A stretch of DNA of 64,000 nt from Diplonema japonicum (Eukaryota > Euglenozoa > Diplonemea > Diplonemida > Diplonemidae). The stretch covers positions 310,001 through 374,000 of the forward strand of contig OZ025684.1 in the NCBI GenBank assembly GCA_964019335.1, given 5' to 3'. Every line of letters begins with the position of its first letter. Positions within the stretch are counted from its first letter, which is position 1. Position numbers and translations under genes: made by a program. The notes beneath the pieces were generated by a model. That model was not told the origin of the DNA and searched no databases. It worked only from the letters and a program-made list of their open reading frames with translations. Below are positions 9,281-21,368 of this stretch, in pieces.

Positions 9281-11877
9281 TTAGTTCAATACCGCACTTC
9301 GTTTTCCATAGGGCTCGATAAGCGACATGTCTGAAACTGCCTTCTGCAGCCTATCGCGGTAGAGCTTCACGACAGAGGAGTCATCAGCGTAGCCCTCGAG
9401 CTCCTTGATGGCGCCCTCCACGTCGCCTGCCATCATGAGGGAGTAGCTGTTGTTGTACTTGGTGTTGGGGTCCCCTCTGGCCCCCTCCGCGAGCTGGTAC
9501 ATCCACTCCATGTTCTCGTGCTCCTTCTGCTTCATCACCTCGTAGACCATGAGGGTCCTCTCACAGTGCTTCGGGAACCAGACGTGCTGCAGGGACCTCA
9601 CGTAGGCGACGTTCGTGACCTCCTCGTGCATCACCTTGTCGATCGCGATGTCCGCACCCCCCATCCGCCCCACCCGCTCCACAATGTGCACCCACGACGC
9701 CAGCGACCCGATGAACGAGTACTTCTTCATCCCCTCGCACCCCATGTGCCCGCACTTCACTTCCCCCGAGACTATCCCGATCGAGAACCTCTTCCCGAGC
9801 GTCGTGTCCCCTGCGATCCCCCGCCCGCAGGTGTACGCCGCTATCCGATGTGACGAGCAAGGCCTCGCACCGTTGAACGACACGTACAATCGGTCACCGC
9901 TGAAGCTGTCGGGGATCCCCCTGCTGGACTTCACGTGTTGCAAGGACATCGTGAGGTACTTGTAGACCTGCGACAGGGTGTCCGCTGCATGCTGCGTGTT
10001 GTGCAGGAAGGACACCACATTGCAGGCAAGCAGCGTCACCTTCTTCTGCTTCGCCTCTGCACCGTGTAGAGCGCCGTGCTTCCCTATGATGTGCCTTGAA
10101 TTCGACGAGCCCGACCCGCTCGACTGCTTGTCCGTATCGACTGCCTCGCTCATGGTGCTGGCCCCGCCTGCTGGGTAGATGTCGTCACCATTCTCATCGC
10201 TTGTCTGAAGGACAGAGGCGGGCATGTAGTTCCTGTACTCCACAAGGTTTTGGATCATCTGGAGGAAGCTGACTTGCATGAGGCGAACCTCTTGAAGGGA
10301 GCTCAGAGGGCGTTGCATGTTGACCCCCTCCAACCGCATCACTGCCACCATCGCCATCTCCTTCTCCAGCACGAGAAGAGGGTCGATGATCTTCAGCATG
10401 AAGACAACAGCCACCACAATGAGGGCCATGCCCGCAACAGTGATGACCACGTACAGGATGGTGCGCGACACGGCAAGGTCGTCGTCCACCTTGTCCTCAG
10501 CGGCCCGGATCTCCTTCTGCGTCTCTGCCACCTTCGTGTCGATGCTGCCCAGGATGTACGCCCTGTCGATCACAATGTGCACGTACCAGTCGATCCCGTG
10601 CTTGTCAGCCATCTTCCCTACTCTGTTCGTGTTCTTGACATTCCCTTCATACCTGTAGTAGAACTCCTCGCCCTCTGGTGCGTAGGCTGTTGTGAGGTTG
10701 AAGGTAGTCAGCTCTCCTGACACGGCCAAACCCTCTATGTCGGCCTCCTTCGTCAGCTGCGCCACGTCATGGATGATGCTGTCCGTGCTGTTCTCCAGCG
10801 GGAGTGCAACCAGCAACCCGTTGCTGTCGAAGCCGGCAGCGCTGTGTGTGTGGCAAATAATAAAAACCTTGCATACTTGCCATGTGACGAACCGATGAGC
10901 CGCCCTTTGGCTGTGGGGTCTGGAATCCAAGTGTCCCTGACTGTGACGAAGACACGCCCTCTAGAGGGATGGCCACCAACAGGGCCGCCGATGTCCATGT
11001 TAGAAAGGAACTTGCTGACCTTGCGGAGGTCAGCACCGGCAGTGACGAACCCAGAGCGCGCACCGCCGTGCTGGATCGGCATGAAGCAGGAGACAGAAAT
11101 GTACTCGTTGTTGATGGCGACAGGTGTGCTCCACCTGGACACGCCAAGGGGGATGAGCGACGTGAGGCCGTACAAAGGGTTCACAAGGGGGTCGAACCAC
11201 AGGGGCTGGTAACAGGGCTCATTGAGAAGGGTACCGTTGGTGGGGACGGCGGACTTCCTGCATGTAGGTGGGTCACGGTTGAGGTCGGTGCTGGCATTGG
11301 TCACGTAGGCAGGGGCACCTGTTCCTGGCTCGAGACTTGCAAGAAAGCTCATGTTGATCCCTCCGTCTGGGTGGTCATCACCGAAGTTGAAGCCTGCCTC
11401 CAGAGAGTGGTACTCCTCAGGGGGGCGCAGGTGCGTTTCCTGTGACTCGTACATTGCAATGAGAAGCCTGTTGTTCAGGAAGACACCCAAACCAGTGCAG
11501 CCTTCCGGAGTTAAGTAATACATGGACCAGTACATCCTAGCGAGGCTCTGGCTGTGCCACTCCCACCTCTTGACATCATCCCATGGGTGCGACGATAGGT
11601 CCTGGGCAAGGGTCACGGTTGCCACCCACTCGTGCTTGAGAAACTGTGTGAGATAGTCGGTGGTGCTGAACAGCAAGAGGTCCATGTACTCTGTTGTCCT
11701 GTTGCGCACGCTGTCAGAGCCCACTGTGAAGGCCGTGTTCACAGACGCATCGCGGGACTGCTTGATATCGTCCAGAGCAGCATCGCTGCTTGTCACTGCA
11801 AGGAACGAGCTCACAAAAGCCGTCACAACAACACACAGCAGCACGAGAGATATGCTCAGCACCTTGATGCTCGCCAT
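9281..11877 (-). CDS. Receptor with Cache-like ectodomain and cyclase-like tail, copy C (one probable 35-nt intron)
   Basis: Reads as two overlapping frames: 11877 to about 10850 encodes the N-terminal half, and about 10841 to 9281 encodes the rest. Removing 10842-10876, which begins GTATGC and ends CACACAG on the coding strand, restores one frame of 853 residues, against 852 for copy B. The joint then reads GSSHGNAAGFDSNGLLVALP, aligning with GSSHGKVAEYTNGVLGVLP in copy B. Architecture is as in copy B: N-terminal anchor, Cache-like ectodomain, second membrane helix, HAMP-like linker and degenerate cyclase-like domain with the same altered residues (ACNVVSF, GIPDSFSGD). It carries a short extra segment (YEGNVKNTN) before the conserved WYVHI block. 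If the insert is not spliced out, this is a frameshifted pseudogene. Confidence 0.8.
10842..10876 (-). other. Putative 35-nt GT-AG intron
   Basis: On the coding strand it begins GTATGCAAGG, has a T-rich middle and ends CACACACACAG. The length, 35, is not a multiple of three, so retention breaks the frame while removal restores the frame and the expected alignment with both paralogues. No other gene in the window needs an intron. A short GCAAG duplication at its left side leaves a simple insertion event as an alternative. Confidence 0.6.
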
Positions 11878-12783
11878 TTGAAAAAAAAAAAAAGAAGAAC
11901 TGTGGGGGGTATATGGGTTAAATCCTCTTTTTTTTTTCCCTTCTTTTTTTTTTATTTCCCCCTGAAATTTTGAGAAGCAAATATAAAAAGAGAAAATAAA
12001 AAATTTAAAAAAATAAGAAGAGCGGCGTCATAAAAAGTAAAAGTGGGGGGGGGGGGGGGGGTTGGGGTTTTATTGCCTTTTTTTTGATTTTTTTTTTCTT
12101 CTTTTTTCTTCTTTATTTTTTTTCTTTATTTTTTGACACGCACAGCAGGACTGGAAGAAGGGGAAGAGGGAGAGGGGAGGGAGGGGCAAATGTCAATTAA
12201 AAGAAGATAAAAAAGGTCTTTTTCTTTTTTCTTTTAACTTGCAGCAAAATCTGTTGTACTTGGTGCCGCAGATGTAGGGGGGGGGGGTAGAAAGGGACAA
12301 TAAATAAAAAAAAGTGACAGCCACGATGAAACAAAAAAAGGGAAAGAAAAAAAAATTAAAGCATCAACAGAGAGGAAGTGCCAATACCGGCTTTTATGTT
12401 TTTTTTTTTTTTTCTAATTCTCACATAGAGAAGGGGGGGGGGGGGGGGGGGATTTGCCAAAACGTGCTTTCTCCTGTATTCTTCATTTATCCGCCGGAGA
12501 GAATGGACGGGGGCGACGGGGCGAGGCAGGAAGAAAAAACGATAGGATATAAAAACAAAAAAAAAGAAAACGACAGGAATGGGTTGACAGGTTTACAGTC
12601 CTTTTTTCTTCTTATAGAAGAAAATTCTTTTAGTAAAATGTAATATATGTTACTTCTACGATCGGTTTTCTCTTTTTTTTCTCTCTTTTTTTTTTTTCTC
12701 CTTTTTTTTTTTCTTCTTCCCCTTTTTCCGTTCACCTTTTTTTCTTCTGTTTTTTATCACCACACGCATTGGCACATCCATTG

Positions 12784-12824
<41 letters not shown>

Positions 12825-13192
12825 TTTCAAAAGAATAGACAGTTTTGATTTGTTGCATAATCTGGGTTTTAAGTTGTAGAAAAAGGTAAGGCCCAGGAAT
12901 GCAACTACTACTTTCTAACATTTTCATTGCCAGTTTTTTTTTTTTTTTTATTTAAATCTGTTCCAAGCAAATATTAAAAGAAAAAAAGATTTTTTGCGAT
13001 GCTTGAAAAGAAACGAGTAGTTTGCAGAACTTTATTTTTCAATAGATTGTCTGATCTTTTTTTTTTTTTTTTTTTTTCAATGCCATCCATGACTGAAAGG
13101 CGAACCCCGACGGCCAGCACCAGTTGACAGGCACGTGTAGGGTCCCCCGTCCACGGGCAACAACCATCGATGTGGGGGGGGGGGAAATTTTT

Positions 13193-13287
13193 TGTTTGTG
13201 CGCACGAGCGGAATTTTACCTAATAAAATAGCTCATTACGCTGCCATCAACTAGTTTTTAGTCTCGACAATAATATTGTTAAAACAA
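13193..13287 (+). repeat. Dispersed repeat A
   Basis: Virtually identical to 3003-3095 over its length, ending in AATAATATTGTTAAAACA followed by a long A run. Confidence 0.8.
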
Positions 13288-13712
13288 AAAAAAAAAAAAA
13301 AAAAAAAAAGACTCGATAAAACTTTTCAGTAGCAGAAGTGCTCACTGCGTAAAGGGAAAAAAAAAAAAGAGAAGAAAAAAGAAAAAAAAAACCATGCAGG
13401 TTCTTAAATTTTTTTTCACCCCGTTTTCTTTTATATAAATAATATATTTTTCCCGCTCAATCTTTCTTTTAACTTCAATCCCCACCTCCTTTTTTTTTTC
13501 CCATAAAACTTCTTGGTAAGTGCCCAGGGATGAGTACTGAATTGAAAGTCAAAATTGAGGGTAAAATAAAACCACCCCAGTGACATTATTCTTCATGTCT
13601 CTCGTTCCTTTTTTTTTTTTTTTTTTTTTTTGTTCTCCTCTTCGATTCATGTTCAGTTGATTTCTTTCTTTTTTGGGGGGAGTGGGGGGAAAAAGTTTTT
13701 TTTAAAAAATGG

Positions 13713-13738
13713 GTGTGTGTGTGTGTGTGTGTGTGTGA
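13713..13738 (+). repeat. GT dinucleotide microsatellite
   Basis: About a dozen uninterrupted GT units in an otherwise homopolymer-rich spacer. Confidence 0.9.
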
Positions 13739-14344
13739 GTTGGGGGTTGTTTCGCTTGCCACACATTTCTAACATTCAGATTTCTTTTCTTTTTTTTTTT
13801 TTTGTTAATCTTTCTTTTTTTTTTTTTTTCTTTCCACGTGCTCATCTATCCCTCTTTTGGTTTGCTCAAATAAGTTTGTTTGCTTTGGGTCCACATTTGC
13901 TCTCCTTTTTTAAAAAAAGGTCCCAGCAGATTCAAGGGTAACGAGCAGGATTGCGAAACAAAGCAGTAAAAGTATCGTTTGTTTTTTTTTTTTTTTTTTT
14001 TGTTTTTTTCACGCGTAAGAAAGAAAAGTAAAGAAAAAATTAAAGAGAAGGCAGCAGGAAAAAAAAAAAAAAAAAAAAAAAATGGAAAAAAAAAATGTGA
14101 AGAAAAGAGGGTGAAATAATAATAAAAAAAAATAAATAAAGAAAATTTAAAGGGGGGAAATGAAAAAGAGAAGGAGGACGGGACAAGACAAAGCACACAA
14201 ACTCAATATGAGCCCCTAAACATTGTCCAGGGTGCGTGCGCCGTGCCCATTTTGCCCATTTATTCCTTCTTTTTTTTTCTCCTTTTTCTTTTAATTTTCC
14301 GTTGATGGAAAGAAGCATGCATACTTAACCATTTAGAACCCTCG

Positions 14345-14378
<34 letters not shown>

Positions 14379-14876
14379 GGAAAATTGAAGAAATCAAAAC
14401 TTTTTTTCCGGCCCTTCTGGAGGGAAGAAGAAAAAAAAAGAAGAAAATACCAATGGTGTCCAATGGTTAAGCAATACAAAAAAAAAAAAATAAAAAAAAA
14501 AAAAGACTGAAGGTTTTGCGTTTTCGTGCTCACCAAGAAAAATATATATAAAAGATCTGGGGTCACTACCTCTTCCTTTGACCACAAATAGAAGGGGAAG
14601 AAGCAGGAAAAAGAAAGTAAAGAAAAGAAGAAGAAAAACATAAAAAGTGAGTGGTTTGTGAGGGGGGAGGGGGGTCTGTTTTCTTTCTTTCTTTCATTCT
14701 CTTGTTTGGGTTTATTTATTATTATAATATTATTATTTTTTTTTTGCATTCGTGGATACCCCATTCGTACTTAATGTGGAACAGAAACCATTTTGAATGG
14801 AAAATATTTGAACTTTTTCGATTTCGAAAAACGGATTTTAGAACCAGCCAGCGAAAAAGGATTTCTTGTTTCCCAA

Positions 14877-14910
<34 letters not shown>

Positions 14911-15689
14911 AAATTTGGAATAAAAAAACATGGAACAAAATGCGTAGATCTTCCGGATTTGGTAATTCTTCCACCAGTACAAGAACGGTACTATTTTTTT
15001 ATTTATTTTTTTTTCATTTTTCTTTTTTTGTCTAAAGCAACGAATGAAAACCCAAAAAAAAAAAAAAAAATTGACAGACTGGCTGCCATTTCTTTCTTAT
15101 TCTTTTTTATTTTGTTTCTCACCTTTTTCTTTTCCCTCCTATCAAAAAAAAAAAAAGAAAAAAAGAAGGGAAAAAAAAAATGGAGAAAAGGGGAAAATAA
15201 AATCGACCACACGAAGGGGAGGAGGGCGAGTCAAAAGAAGGAAGGAAAAAAAATAGAATGAAACAGAAGCATTTCACCTGTTTTTTGTTTTTCCCCTCTC
15301 ACTCAACCCCCCCAATTCGAAGAAACCGAGTCGAAGGTCACAAGTTTGCACAAACTGCAGGGGGAGGGGGGGAGAGGGATATGATGAGTTGTGCAACAAC
15401 ATATTGAACATTTATTTATTTATTTTTATTTTCTCTTTTTCTTTTTGCGTAAATCAGCAATGCGACAACTCCTCTATTCCCCCTCCAATCTCGTCAAATA
15501 AAAAATTGGCCAGTCAAAAAAAAAAAAAAAAAAAATTTCTTCACGACGATGAAACAAATAAAAAAAAATAAAGGAACGAAAAAAAAGTGGGGATGAATGA
15601 ACAGAAAAAAGAAAAAAGAAATATGAAAAAGAAATTGAAAATGAAAATGAAAATGAATAAAAAAAAAAAAAAAGAAAGAAAGAAAAGAA

Positions 15690-15880
15690 AACACAAAAGC
15701 CTTGTTGAAGTCATAGTATTATATGACACTTTGCTAGGTGTTTTCTTCTTCTTCTTCTTTTTTTTTTTTTTCCTTTCTCCTTCTTTTTCTTCCCTTCTTT
15801 TTCTTTTTCTTTCACAGGAAATTAAAGGCCACACTGGGCTGTTTTCTTTTTATATGTCTCGTGCACGAAAGCAGGAAAAG
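15690..15880. repeat. Segmental duplication arm (pairs with 19935-20105)
   Basis: Shares TTGTTGAAGTCATA, TATATGACACTT, GCCACACTG and GAAAGCAGGAAAAG, in the same order and at similar spacing, with 19935-20105. Both arms lie on the 3' side of the two identical CCCH genes, so they are probably the outer part of the same duplication, since blurred by homopolymer growth. Confidence 0.6.
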
Positions 15881-16015
15881 GTAAAATAAAAAGGAGAAAA
15901 AAAAAAGAAAAAAAAAACGAAGATTTAAAAAACAAAAAAAAGGATAAAGGAGAGAGGAGAAAGGGGAAAAAAAAAATTCACTATGATAGGAACGAAGTGG
16001 TTAGCAACGGCCCGC

Positions 16016-16052
<37 letters not shown>

Positions 16053-16167
16053 AACAGAAGCCAAGAAGTGCTTTTTTTTTCTTGCAAAAAAAAAAAAAAA
16101 AATCACACACATAAGGTTTCTGTTTCTTGTTTCCTCTAGACCCTTCCCTGCGGTCTCCTTAGCAATC

Positions 16168-16202
<35 letters not shown>

Positions 16203-17089
16203 AACCGGATTTGGAATATGTTGGCCCAAGTTGAGTAAATATATTTGAAGGAAAAAAAAAATCTCTGCCAACAAGTGCGACAGGGATATCAAGGGCAACA
16301 AACAATTTTTCCCTTCCCTCGGCCCTGTAATCAATTTAGTTTCAAATAACCTTTCCAGTTTGGAATAAAAATCGATACATATCGGAGGGGTGCAGCATGT
16401 TCTCAATATCCGGTACTGAAAAAACGAAAAAAATGACGAAATCTTTTCGTTTTACAGTGCAATACATAAAATCTTGTTTTTTTTTTCTTTTTTTTTTTTT
16501 TTCTCGATTCTCAGTAAAAAATAAAAGGTGAATAACCATAACGTAAAGTACATCAAAAAAGTAAAAAGAAAAAAAAAATGAGGGGGGAGGTGGACAAAAA
16601 CCAGAAAAGTAGGGGACTTTTCATTACAACTTTTCTTTTTCTCCTTGTGCGTTTTCTTTTCCCATTTTCTTTTTCCCACTCTGCCAGATGTACCGAGAAG
16701 TGAATAAGAAAAAAAAAAGAAGGAAAAAAAAAAAACAAAAGGAGGAAATATATAAAAGAAAAAAAGGAAAGTCATGGAGGAATGGAGTAAAATATGTGGA
16801 TAGAAATTTTTTATTATAAATTTTTGATTTTCTTTTTCTTTTTTTAAAGTTTTTTTTTTTTCTTCTTTTTTCGGATATTCAAAGCAACAGGGGAAAAAAA
16901 AAAAATTGTTTTTCTTTTTTGGATCCAGCCTGTTTTTTTTTTTTTATGTTGTTTTTTTTTTGTTTCTTTCTTTTTTTATTTTTTTGCAGGAAATTCATTT
17001 CTACCGAAAGGTGCTCCTTCTTGCTCTTCGCTCTTTTTCCTTCCTTTTTTTTCCCCCCACCCCCTCCCTTTTCCCCCCTCTTTTTTTTT

Positions 17090-17760
17090 AAAAAAAAGGA
17101 AATGACTCAAAGATTCTCTAAGTCAGGAAATGGAGGGAGGAAGAAAAAAAAAAGGGGGCGAAAAAAAAAAAAAACAAGAAAAGGTACCTTCGGGAGAAGA
17201 AATTGGAAACCTTCTTTTTTTTTTTTTTTTTAAAAAAAATTTATTTTGTCATTTTTTTTTTTTCACACGTTTTTTTGTTTTTTTTTTTTCTTTTTCTAGC
17301 ACAGAATCAAACAGCTTGCGTCCCAAGAGTAAGGGTCGTTGGTGTACATGTGCCTGGTGGGCGGGGTGTCGACTGTGCTGGCTGTCTCAGAGCAGGACGA
17401 GCCTTCGGGTGTTGAGAACATGTCGAGAAGTTCCTTCTGGTTGACGCCCTCCAGCACCCCAGAGCCATGCACCTTGACCCTCTTCTCCAGGGGGACCTTC
17501 CTCAGGTAGATGTGGAGCTGCTTGCACTTCTTCCCCTTCTTGCAGCTCCCCGCGTCAAAAGAAGAGCACCTCAGCTGCTCCCACACCATTTCCACAGGCA
17601 GGCGCCACTTCTCCTGGCACACCCTGCACCTCAATGTCATCTTCCTCTTGAACACCCTCACGTTGTCCCATGTGTTGTGCTTGCAGCACCTCTGCTGCAT
17701 CACCTCCGTCACTGTGGTCTCGTGAGCTACGTCGCCGTTGATGGAAGACATGGTTTTTTT
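17090..17760 (-). repeat. Segmental duplication containing CCCH copy 1
   Basis: The match with 20575-21250 extends beyond the gene: both copies carry AAGGAAATGACTCAAAGATT downstream, then a T-rich block with CACACGTTTTTTTG directly before the stop codon. Flanks differ mainly in homopolymer length. Confidence 0.75.
17296..17751 (-). CDS. Small CCCH zinc-finger protein, copy 1
   Basis: 151 residues from ATG 17751 (context AAAAAAAAACCATGTC) to TAG. An N-terminal Cys/His cluster (CCKHNTWDNVR, then LRCRVCQEKW) looks like a zinc-binding unit. It is followed by a canonical CCCH finger, C62-x7-C70-x5-C76-x3-H80, and an HGSGVLEG segment. The tail is Ser/Thr-rich and has no domain I recognise. CCCH fingers commonly bind RNA; an RNA-related role is inference. 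Its coding sequence appears identical to 20789-21244, and a longer relative lies at 35212-35790. In-frame sequence upstream of ATG 17751 is low-complexity and reads as an artefact. Confidence 0.85.
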   Translation of the reverse strand: MSSINGDVAHETTVTEVMQQRCCKHNTWDNVRVFKRKMTLRCRVCQEKWRLPVEMVWEQLRCSSFDAGSCKKGKKCKQLHIYLRKVPLEKRVKVHGSGVLEGVNQKELLDMFSTPEGSSCSETASTVDTPPTRHMYTNDPYSWDASCLILC

Positions 17761-18409
17761 TTTGTTGAGTGGAAAAAAAAAAGGAAGTTGAAAAGAAAAA
17801 AAAAAAAATAGAGCTTGTTGTTGTGTTGTTAATGGGAACAAAGAGCCCACAAAGAGAAACGAAAAAAAAAAAAAAATTTGAACTAACAGAAGAGGTTTCG
17901 TAAGATCCCTTGTGGGCTGCGTCCCTCTGGCGTTGAGATGCAGCGAAGGTGTTTTTTTTTTTTTTTTTTGTATTTTAAAATCAGACACATCCTGCTGGCT
18001 TGCCAAGCCCACCTCTCTCCCCTTCCTCTGCTGAGAGAGGTGACTAGATGTGCTTTTTGTTCCTTGAGTGACACTTCATGTAAACAAGACCTGTGCCCCG
18101 TGGGGGTTCCTCGTCCACAGGTTTGGCAGTTTGTTCTGCGTCAGATGTCTATTCTTACTGAGCTTGCCATTGTGTTGTACCTGTCGAGGGATGGAAGTGG
18201 AACAATAAAAAAAAAGGGGGTAAAAAAAAAAAAAAACAAGAAAATGAGGAGGAGGAGACGTTGTTATTGCTTTTTTTCTTCTTTTTTTTAAAAAAAAGGA
18301 GGTTCAAAAAAAAAAAAAAAAAAAAACACTTTTATTGCTTTTAGGGTCCACACTTTTATTTTGCTCGCCTTTTCCCCCCTCTACAATCAAATTCAAAAAA
18401 AGAAAAGGG

Positions 18410-18441
<32 letters not shown>

Positions 18442-19006
18442 ATGTCCCAACAGATCCAAGGCCTAAGGGTGGCGAGCAACAATCGAGATGTCCGTAAAAG
18501 TGAATTTCTTTTTTCCCACCCCTGTTTTTTTCCCGTTTTTTTTTCTTCTTCTTTTTCTTTCACGGGCAAGGCTGCGACCCACAATAATAATTCATCAAAA
18601 TAAATTTTAAAAAAAAAGAAAAGGAAAGGGGAAAAGAAAAAGAAAATGGGGCTTTGATTGCAACACTAGGTGGCGTTAAGCGTGCAACGAAGCACGAAAT
18701 ACCTACTTGATTACAGGGGGCGCTCCTCGGCCGAGTGCAGTTGCAAGAAAGCAGTAGCTTCTTCTGCGTTCCGCGTCGTGTCCTTAATGCATGCGGTGTG
18801 CTCAACCCTAGCCGGGGCGTCCCGGGTAACCAAGATTCTGCGCTCGTGCAGTTTGCTGCCTGTTCGTCACCCTGAGCATCTGCGATACGTTCTTCCACTC
18901 GGGCGCTACCGGTGATGACCGACGAGGAGGTCAACAGCGAACAACACATCTGATGTACTTCTTATATTTCCATGTTATCCCCACCACCTAGAAAAAGAAA
19001 AAGAAA

Positions 19007-19037
<31 letters not shown>

Positions 19038-19897
19038 TGAAAATGGAGGAGAGAACCAAATAAAAAAAGAGTCGGCTGATTGTTTGTGCAACCCCGTTTT
19101 GTGCTCCCGGTCGCAGCCGGCAGCACAGTCGGGTCCGCCGGCGCCGTGGGGGCCCCCTCCGGGTATAGTATAACCGATAACTCCGACGGGTCGATGTCTG
19201 CGCAAGCCATATTTTTTGTTTGTGCAAGCCGTTTTCACCTACAGTAGGGATAAACGGACAAGCTGCCTCTACTCTTTTTTGCAATAACAATTCTTTTCAA
19301 AAATTTGTTTACTTGTTCCAGCAAAAAAAAAAAGAAAAGAAAAAGAAGAAAAGACAAAAGCAACTCACCAACTCAATGTATAGAGCCCCCAGACGTTGTC
19401 AAAGTACATGTGTTGTTGCTTTTTGCCCAAATTCTTCTCTCTCTCTTTTCCTGTTTTCCCCCCCTCCCCCTTTAAAAGAATGAAACGTAGAATATGTGTC
19501 GCCGCCAAGGGCGGGTCAAAAGATAAAGAGAGGGAAAAAGAAAAAAAAATAGAATTCATGGGCACCCCAAGAGTGGCAAGCTGCAATTTTATGCAGATGT
19601 AGCACCCGAGTGAAAGGAAATATTTCTAACGGGGGGGGGGAAGAAAAAACTGTTTTAGGGGGCAGTGAAATATATATTATATTTTATCCCCTCCCCCTTG
19701 CACAACATAGTGGTAGGGGACTCTTCAAGAGCTTCCCCCCCAAACTCCACCTAAAACCCCTAGTCTGCCCGAATCGGCCTTCATGGCCGATAACAGCCGA
19801 CTGGGGATTTTATATCTCGGCAGTGAATGGCTTTTTGAGTAGTTAAAAAGAAAAGGCCAGTACGAAAAAGAAAGAAATATATATATTAATTAAAGGA

Positions 19898-19937
<40 letters not shown>

Positions 19938-20574
19938 ACACAAAGCCTTTGTTGAAGTCATAATCTTATATGACACTTGCTAAAAGGTGTTTTCTTTCCA
20001 CTTCTTTCTTTTTTTGTAAAAAAAAAAAAATATATAAAAATACATAAGGGGCGCCACACTGAGCGGGTTATCTTTTTTTTTTTTCTTTTCCTAGCAAGAA
20101 AGCAGGAAAAAGGGAACAAGAAAAAAAAAAAGAGAAAAAAAAAAAACAGGGGAAGGGACCAGAAAAAAGGGAAGAGGGAGGGCTTCTTTCAAATTTCTTT
20201 TGTTCTTCTTCCAGTTGTACATTTCCATTCTTTCTAATCTGCAACTGAGAAAAGAAAAGAAAGAAAAATGCAAGCAAAGGAAAGATGGACCAAGAAATAT
20301 CGCCGTTCTCGGATTACTGTTTAAAGACACCCCCTAATAGCTTTAACAGTTTTAGACAAGAATGGCGAGGAGAAAGTCATGATGGAATAAGAATTGTTAG
20401 ATAGATTGTTTTCAACTATTCGTTTCTTTTTTTTTTTCTCTTCTTTCTTTAGTATTAATCTTAAAGTTTTGATATATCTTTTATTTTCTTATTTAAACTT
20501 CCTCTCTTTTTTTCGTTTTGTTCTTTTTCGTTTTTTCTTTTTTGTTTTCCCCACTTCCTCCATTCCTTTTTCTT
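17752..20574. other. Intergenic spacer with repeats B and I
   Basis: No supported gene. It contains a near full-length repeat B (18645-18962), a GAAAAA-type simple repeat (about 18990-19036) and a GC-rich block at 19080-19280. That block is part of a repeat shared with about 35935-36060 (AAAGAGTCGG with TGATT, then ACTCTTTTTTGCAATAACAA against ACTCTTTTTTTAGCACTAAC). The second segmental-duplication arm (19935-20105) is also here. Confidence 0.6.
18645..18962 (+). repeat. Dispersed repeat B, near full length
   Basis: Longest copy, from AATGGGGCTTTGATTGCAAC to CACATCTGATGTACTTCTTA. Compared with 7237-7512 it carries short insertions (TGCAGTTGCAAGAAA and GGTCAACAGCGAA). Confidence 0.8.
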
Positions 20575-20788
20575 TAAAAGGAAATGACTCAAAGATTCTC
20601 TGAGTCCGGAATGTGGAGGGGGAAAGAAAAAAAAAAAAAAGAAAAGAAGAAGAAAAAGAGAAGAAGAAGCCTTCTTTTTAAAAGGAGGGTCATTTGTTGA
20701 CTTTTTTTTTTTTTTTTTTACCGAGAGAACACATATTTTTATTTTGACATTTTTTTCACACGTTTTTTTGTTTTTTTTTTTTCTTTTT

Positions 20789-21244
20789 CTAGCACAGAAT
20801 CAAACAGCTTGCGTCCCAAGAGTAAGGGTCGTTGGTGTACATGTGCCTGGTGGGCGGGGTGTCGACTGTGCTGGCTGTCTCAGAGCAGGACGAGCCTTCG
20901 GGTGTTGAGAACATGTCGAGAAGTTCCTTCTGGTTGACGCCCTCCAGCACCCCAGAGCCATGCACCTTGACCCTCTTCTCCAGGGGGACCTTCCTCAGGT
21001 AGATGTGGAGCTGCTTGCACTTCTTCCCCTTCTTGCAGCTCCCCGCGTCAAAAGAAGAGCACCTCAGCTGCTCCCACACCATTTCCACAGGCAGGCGCCA
21101 CTTCTCCTGGCACACCCTGCACCTCAATGTCATCTTCCTCTTGAACACCCTCACGTTGTCCCATGTGTTGTGCTTGCAGCACCTCTGCTGCATCACCTCC
21201 GTCACTGTGGTCTCGTGAGCTACGTCGCCGTTGATGGAAGACAT
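20789..21244 (-). CDS. Small CCCH zinc-finger protein, copy 2
   Basis: 151 residues, ATG 21244 to TAG, apparently identical at the DNA level to the gene at 17296-17751: same Cys/His cluster, same CCCH spacing, same tail. The leader is again A-rich right up to the ATG (a long A run then CCATGTC). Perfect coding identity beside diverged, homopolymer-shifted flanks implies a recent duplication or gene conversion. Function as for copy 1; redundancy or dosage increase is possible. Confidence 0.85.
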   Translation of the reverse strand: MSSINGDVAHETTVTEVMQQRCCKHNTWDNVRVFKRKMTLRCRVCQEKWRLPVEMVWEQLRCSSFDAGSCKKGKKCKQLHIYLRKVPLEKRVKVHGSGVLEGVNQKELLDMFSTPEGSSCSETASTVDTPPTRHMYTNDPYSWDASCLILC

Positions 21245-21368
21245 GGTTTTTTTTTTTTTTTCGTGAAAAAAATGGAAGTTGCTGTGTTTAGTCAGGCAGG
21301 GCCCTTGATAACGAATTTTTCTTCCCCCACCAATTCTTTCTTTTTTTTTTTTTTTCTTTTTGCATTAA

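Larger units (their letters stand above)
11878..17295. other. Large gene-free homopolymer-rich spacer
   Basis: More than 5 kb without a supported gene. It is dense in A and T runs of 10-45 bases (for example 12785-12822, 14060-14082 and 16018-16050) and in G runs near 12043 and 12435. It contains repeat A (13193-13287), a GT microsatellite (about 13713-13738), a repeat D core (15977-16017) and one arm of a segmental duplication (about 15690-15880). Confidence 0.6.

Noticed and set aside
13630-16800. Many short frames rich in Phe or Lys
   Set aside because: They are translations of T and A homopolymers with no codon bias or conserved motif.
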